Origin: Motiliproteus sp048265065
GTDB lineage: Bacteria; Pseudomonadota; Gammaproteobacteria; Pseudomonadales; Balneatricaceae
Length of the DNA: 9,277 nucleotides
Assembly: GCA_048265065.1 (NCBI GenBank)
Contig: JBLXCH010000128.1
Span: 1-9,277, forward strand
Reading direction: 5' to 3'
Position numbers and translations under genes: made by a program. Within the stretch, counting starts at the first letter, position 1; each line of letters begins with the position of its first letter. The notes under the pieces are model-generated. The model had not been told where the DNA came from. It ran no database searches and was given only the letters and a program-made list of their open reading frames with translations. This document shows positions 6,964 through 9,277 of this stretch, one piece after another.

Positions 6964-7150
6964 TGCAGCCCCTCCAATCCATCAAACGGTGACCGGAAGG
7001 ACAAAAAGGTAGGACAAAGATTGTGAATCACGGAGAGGAAGGTAACCCAGATGTACTGCTGGGGAATCAGTTTCGAGGGGCGCAAGCGGCTCGGAATTCA
7101 ATCAGTCAGCGTTAATGCCTACTCAAAGTCATCTACCCTAACTTGTAAAC

Positions 7151-7744
7151 TCACTGCCCATCATCCAGGGCATTTATATAATCAGCAATTATGTCACCAT
7201 GACAAGCAGCAGGCTTACAGTGACATGCAATCACCTTCCCCTTCAGCTTTGATATATTCTCATCAAAGCTATCGGAAACCTTAAGAAATCCACGCTGGAA
7301 ATCATATGCAAATTTCCTAATTACTTCCTCTCGATCACCGTCTACTCCAATCTGGTATGGATTCCCCCATATCGTTCCGCGCCCAACATAAACATCGTAC
7401 GGTTCGCCTCGATCTTTATTAACCACAAGAGTGAGTTCAAGCGGGACAACACGACATGGAGTTTTCGCAGAGCTAATTATACTACGCAGCTCTGCATAAC
7501 ATCCCCGATCCTCGAAAAGAATGGCGTGAGTGGATCGCTCAACACATTCCAATCCGCTAGAAAGAATTGTCCACCCACACCGAATATTATTGGCATACTT
7601 TTCAACAAACCCATTTGCATCATCAAAGCATAAAATTTCAAACCTATCGGAGTTACTTGTATAGTAATCAACCTTGCGTTTGAACTTCTCATAGCAAAGA
7701 AAGCCCGCCGGGTAAGCTATGAGAATGCGCTTCGAGTCCGTCAT
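7151..7744 (-). CDS. DUF4326-domain protein with Rossmann-like N-terminus
   Basis: A 197-residue protein, last gene of the operon. Its C-terminal half matches DUF4326: YDVYVGRGTIWGNPYQIG (116-133) and, after REEVIRKFAYDFQR, IACHCKPAACHGDIIADYI (172-190), with Cys174, Cys176, Cys181 and His182 as candidate metal or catalytic residues. The N-terminal half (KRILIAYPAGF, then HAILFEDRGCYAELRSIISSAKTPCRVVPLEL) has alternating hydrophobic strands and helices like a small Rossmann or SLOG-type nucleotide-binding fold, but this is only a guess from the pattern. The biochemical role of DUF4326 is unknown to me. The start codon overlaps the DUF488 stop by four bases (ATGA), implying translational coupling. 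AT-rich compared with the dual-OB gene. No terminator is evident downstream. Confidence 0.85.
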   Translation of the reverse strand: MTDSKRILIAYPAGFLCYEKFKRKVDYYTSNSDRFEILCFDDANGFVEKYANNIRCGWTILSSGLECVERSTHAILFEDRGCYAELRSIISSAKTPCRVVPLELTLVVNKDRGEPYDVYVGRGTIWGNPYQIGVDGDREEVIRKFAYDFQRGFLKVSDSFDENISKLKGKVIACHCKPAACHGDIIADYINALDDGQ

Positions 7745-8184
7745 ACCAGATGCTTTATTTCAGTTTCACTTTCAGACCACTGCGACTTTAAATACTCTGC
7801 AACCAATCGCCTATGACATTGATGCGGCTGATGTTCACTGCATAAGAGACAACCTTGATCGATGACCTCAGGCCTAACATGCTTTTCGATATTGCGCTTG
7901 GCCATCAAGTTCAGAAACTTGTCCTCATATTGCTGCCAAGTTATCTCTTTCTTCTGATATGGCGAGAGGATATCTTTGGTCGGAGCCAACTCCGGGAGAT
8001 GGACATAATCGACATCACACAGCTCTTTCAAGAAGTATTTCAGATCATCTTTTTTTGCAAAACCTGACAACTGGGAAACATTGTTTAATCTAACATCAAC
8101 AACACGCTTCGCCCCAGAAATTTTTATCAATGAAAAAAAGCGCTCCGCCTTCTTTTCTGTAAACCCTATCGTGATAATTTTCAT
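7741..8184 (-). CDS. DUF488 family protein
   Basis: A 147-residue protein with the DUF488 signature. The N-terminus is KIITIGFTEKKAERFFSLI, a strand reads RVVDVRLNN (Asp30, Arg32), the middle has YVHLPELAP (60-68), ITWQQYEDKFLNLM follows (81-94), and the C-terminus has GCLLCSEHQPHQCHRRLVAEYL (111-132) with Cys112, Cys115, Glu117, Cys123, His124 and Arg125. The family is small, soluble and functionally unsettled; the Cys/His cluster suggests metal binding or thiol chemistry. Length is typical and it looks intact. It starts three bases after the dual-OB stop codon and overlaps the DUF4326 start by four bases, so the three genes are almost certainly one transcript. Partner genes suggest a shared role in sensing or processing a nucleotide or nucleic acid, which is inference. 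Confidence 0.9.
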   Translation of the reverse strand: MKIITIGFTEKKAERFFSLIKISGAKRVVDVRLNNVSQLSGFAKKDDLKYFLKELCDVDYVHLPELAPTKDILSPYQKKEITWQQYEDKFLNLMAKRNIEKHVRPEVIDQGCLLCSEHQPHQCHRRLVAEYLKSQWSESETEIKHLV

Positions 8185-8187
8185 GCG

Positions 8188-8868
8188 TTACTCGCAAAAT
8201 ACTGCCGCCACCAATTTATATGCATACCCATTGAAGGTCTCACCGAGGCTAATAGTAAAGTAGGCCATATCATTGGCGAAATACTCTCCATTTGGCTGCG
8301 CTTTGTAAAATTGCTCGACGGCTGGATCAGTAATCTTCAAAGAGTAGGGCTGGCCATTATATGTGAATCTAGCTCTCACACTTCTCTTAGGGTCACCGAA
8401 TGCAGCCCCTTCGGCATCAACGGTAATCCGGACACTTTGTGGTCGTATGAGAAAAAGTGTCTGACGCGGCGCCGTGAGGCTACTCTCTGGAACACGATCA
8501 TTACGCCCTGACGTGCTGTGGTATCCGTTTTCCCACAAAGCACTAGGGGTATCAACAAGGCCAGCCAAATCAGCGACATCGACCCTCCCGACCTTTTCCC
8601 AATACACAGTGTCGTCAATGACATGGTTTTCGCGCTGAAAGTTCGGGGCTTGCGGGGCAGTGAAAGTGATGTCAATGACATCGAGCTTTTGAGCCGTTTC
8701 TCCATTTTGATACTCCCGGTCACGCTCGGTAATCTCGTGACTTTGGGTGGTACCTATGGGGCGTATCCACGAACCAATATGCTGCCCTGCTGTGACTTTG
8801 CCGGCAATGCAGCGACCGCTCAGCTTTCGAGAGTTGGCCAAGCAAACAATCTGGATTGTGTATGGCAT
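8188..8868 (-). CDS. dual-OB-domain-like protein, first gene of the operon
   Basis: A 226-residue soluble protein from the preferred start. Recognisable blocks: VCLANSRKLSGRCIAGK (8-24), SWIRPIG (33-39), LDVIDITFTAPQAPNFQREN (62-81) and the C-terminal AYFTISLGETFNGYAYKLVAAVF (202-224). These match, from memory, proteins annotated as dual OB-domain containing, predicted to bind nucleic acid and often found in conflict-type loci. The residues between (about 82-140) are less conserved. The ATG at 8868 has a perfect AAGGAG six bases upstream; the frame extends 12 codons further to 8904 but without comparable support. It leads the operon with DUF488 three bases downstream. Its GC content is higher than that of the next two genes, so the operon may have been assembled from different sources or be codon-biased. 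Confidence 0.75.
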   Translation of the reverse strand: MPYTIQIVCLANSRKLSGRCIAGKVTAGQHIGSWIRPIGTTQSHEITERDREYQNGETAQKLDVIDITFTAPQAPNFQRENHVIDDTVYWEKVGRVDVADLAGLVDTPSALWENGYHSTSGRNDRVPESSLTAPRQTLFLIRPQSVRITVDAEGAAFGDPKRSVRARFTYNGQPYSLKITDPAVEQFYKAQPNGEYFANDMAYFTISLGETFNGYAYKLVAAVFCE

Positions 8869-9043
8869 TTCATGCTCCTTCCATGATGGCAATGCGCCAC
8901 ACAATCCTCTCCTGTAAAGCCTTCGTTAGGCAAGCCTACCCACCCGCGCTGCGCTCATGCAGGACACGGACAGCAATTGAAGCAATGGTTCGAATTATCG
9001 ATGCGAAAACTCAGGGATGAGCCGACCGGCGGGAAGATTCGCG
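8869..9043 (-). other. operon leader and right-end region
   Basis: No gene between the dual-OB start and the repeats near attR. It must contain the operon promoter, but no clear -35/-10 pair was found. A 12-bp palindrome taggcaagccta (8927-8938) about 60 bp before the start codon is a possible operator. Confidence 0.35.
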
Positions 9044-9066
9044 CTGGGTAGAAATGCTGGGTAGAA
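9044..9066 (+). repeat. two ctgggtagaa repeats, candidate integrase arm sites (right end)
   Basis: Exact copies at 9044-9053 and 9057-9066, period 13 bp, same orientation as the copy at 1464-1473 near the integrase. After excision all three would lie on either side of attP, as arm-type sites do in lambda-like integrases. Inference from position and repetition. Confidence 0.4.
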
Positions 9067-9075
9067 CCAGAAAAG

Positions 9076-9113
9076 AAAAAGCCCCGTAACTCATTGAATT
9101 ACAGGGCTTTTTT
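9076..9113. terminator. tRNA-Ser terminator, element-borne copy
   Basis: Hairpin aaaaagccccgtaa...attacagggctttttt, five bases beyond the tRNA 3' end. It is nearly the same as 1333-1368, differing by a few substitutions and a one-base indel in the loop. Since it lies on the element side of attR, the element supplies this replacement terminator to the tRNA it occupies. Confidence 0.85.
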
Positions 9114-9118
9114 AATGG

Positions 9119-9135
9119 TGGCGGAGAGATAGGGA
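9119..9135. other. attR, 17-bp direct repeat of attL
   Basis: tggcggagagataggga, identical to 1374-1390. It is the 3' end of the intact tRNA-Ser (acceptor stem, discriminator G and CCA, with part of the T arm). The tRNA is kept functional because the element restores this 3' end. Confidence 0.85.
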
Positions 9136-9208
9136 TTTGAACCCTAGGTACCCGCGAGGGTACAACGGATTTCGAATCCGTCCCGTTCGGCCACTCCGGC
9201 ATCTCTCC
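9119..9208 (-). tRNA. tRNA-Ser (anticodon CGA)
   Basis: A 90-nt tRNA reading UCG codons. The acceptor stem GGAGAGA pairs with TCTCTCC, followed by discriminator G and genomically encoded CCA. The anticodon arm is ACGGA-TTCGAAA-TCCGT with CGA at the centre. A long variable arm (TACCCTCGCGGGTA) is typical of class II serine tRNAs, and the T arm reads TAGGGTTCAAATCCCTA. All helices pair, so it is intact. It serves as the insertion site, and its 3' end now comes from the element. Confidence 0.97.
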
Positions 9209-9218
9209 AGCGGCGCGC

Positions 9219-9247
9219 ATCATAGCAGCTGGAGCAGGTTTGTCGAA
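9219..9247 (-). promoter_or_regulatory. tRNA-Ser promoter
   Basis: On the minus strand: -35 TTCGAC (9247-9242), a 17-bp spacer and -10 TATGAT (9224-9219), followed by a GC-rich discriminator (GCGCGCC) and the tRNA 5' end 10 bases after the -10 box. The GC-rich discriminator is the type known for stringently controlled stable-RNA promoters. Confidence 0.75.
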
Positions 9248-9277
9248 CCCCAACTGCATAGATTTTTTACCGTTTTC

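Larger units (their letters stand above)
6546..7150. other. long leader upstream of RT, no convincing gene
   Basis: About 600 bp between the RT and the end of the DUF4326 gene, visibly more GC-rich than its neighbours. Short frames on both strands (for example - 6579-6734 with a hydrophobic cysteine-rich start, and + 6603-6806) overlap as exact antisense frames, and neither resembles a known family. A + frame at 7051 with a good GGAAGG site runs only about 30 codons before crossing into the antisense of DUF4326, and could be the 5' remnant of a gene. Structured elements include a bulged 12-bp hairpin at 6671-6700, a GC palindrome gccgctcggc at 6657-6666, gctg-tca-cagc at 6821-6831 and an aggacaaa pair at 6998-7005 and 7011-7018. 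Candidates are an RT-associated non-coding RNA, or gene debris. Confidence 0.5.
1374..9135. mobile_element. tRNA-Ser-integrated genetic element (~7.8 kb)
   Basis: The element is bounded by direct copies of the 17-bp tRNA-Ser 3' end (tggcggagagataggga) at 1374-1390 and 9119-9135. The right copy is part of an intact tRNA-Ser(CGA) and the left copy is an orphan fragment next to a tyrosine integrase. Contents are an integrase, a HUH-type Rep-like protein, a serine recombinase and cargo (PH-domain protein, reverse transcriptase, dual-OB/DUF488/DUF4326 operon). The integrase, Rep and DUF488/DUF4326 genes are clearly more AT-rich than the flanking AraC gene. No conjugation, packaging or capsid genes are present. 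It is either a small autonomous integrative element or a satellite that borrows transfer functions. The internal serine recombinase and the GC shifts suggest assembly from several sources. Confidence 0.85.

Noticed and set aside
5186..7150. Group II intron containing the RT
   Set aside because: The sequence downstream of the RT stop lacks a domain V-like hairpin and intron ends; the gap to the serine recombinase is only 94 bp.
8518..8886. 122-codon plus-strand frame over the dual-OB gene
   Set aside because: Antisense to a minus-strand gene with a perfect ribosome-binding site and family motifs.
9011..9259. Minus-strand 82-codon frame with EWPNGTDSKSVVPSR
   Set aside because: This is the translation of the tRNA-Ser gene itself, a well-known spurious ORF; the tRNA explains the sequence fully.
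1..9277. CRISPR array
   Set aside because: No regularly spaced direct repeats of 23-40 bp; the short repeats found are 8-13 bp and confined to the ends and the leader region.

Overview
The window looks like a piece of a moderately GC-rich gammaproteobacterial chromosome, most likely Pseudomonas. This rests on the tRNA-Ser(CGA) sequence with an encoded CCA, its A/T-flanked terminator and the GC-rich flanking codon usage. It is carrying a small integrated element. The species cannot be fixed from the sequence alone.

Layout. (1) 1-1372 is left chromosomal flank: an AraC/XylS-type regulator (63-896, +), a small exported-protein candidate (1022-1213, -) and a bidirectional hairpin terminator (1333-1368). 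(2) 1374-9135 is an integrated element of about 7.8 kb. Both ends carry the same 17 bp from the 3' end of a tRNA-Ser gene, and an intact tRNA-Ser(CGA) (9119-9208, -) lies at the right end. (3) 9209-9277 holds the tRNA promoter.

Inside the element, left to right: a tyrosine integrase with a complete catalytic set (1489-2781, +); a divergent YagK/YfjJ (inovirus Gp2-like) HUH-type replication or nicking protein with HYH and YxxK motifs (3119-3820, +); a convergent terminator; a two-helix membrane PH-domain protein (3971-4405, -); a serine recombinase of the resolvase/invertase family (4610-5185, +); a stand-alone reverse transcriptase with YIDD and no recognisable group II intron around it (5280-6515, -); about 635 bp of structured sequence with no convincing gene; and a tight three-gene operon on the minus strand encoding a dual-OB-like protein, a DUF488 protein and a DUF4326 protein (8868 down to 7151).

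The integrase, attachment sites and HUH protein form the mobility and replication module. There are no capsid, conjugation or terminase genes, so the element would have to be a hitchhiker or a self-excising plasmid-like island. The RT with its long leader, and the dual-OB/DUF488/DUF4326 operon, look like two cargo modules. Both are of kinds often found in prokaryotic conflict or defence loci, but no function is shown here. They are the best candidates for an undescribed system.
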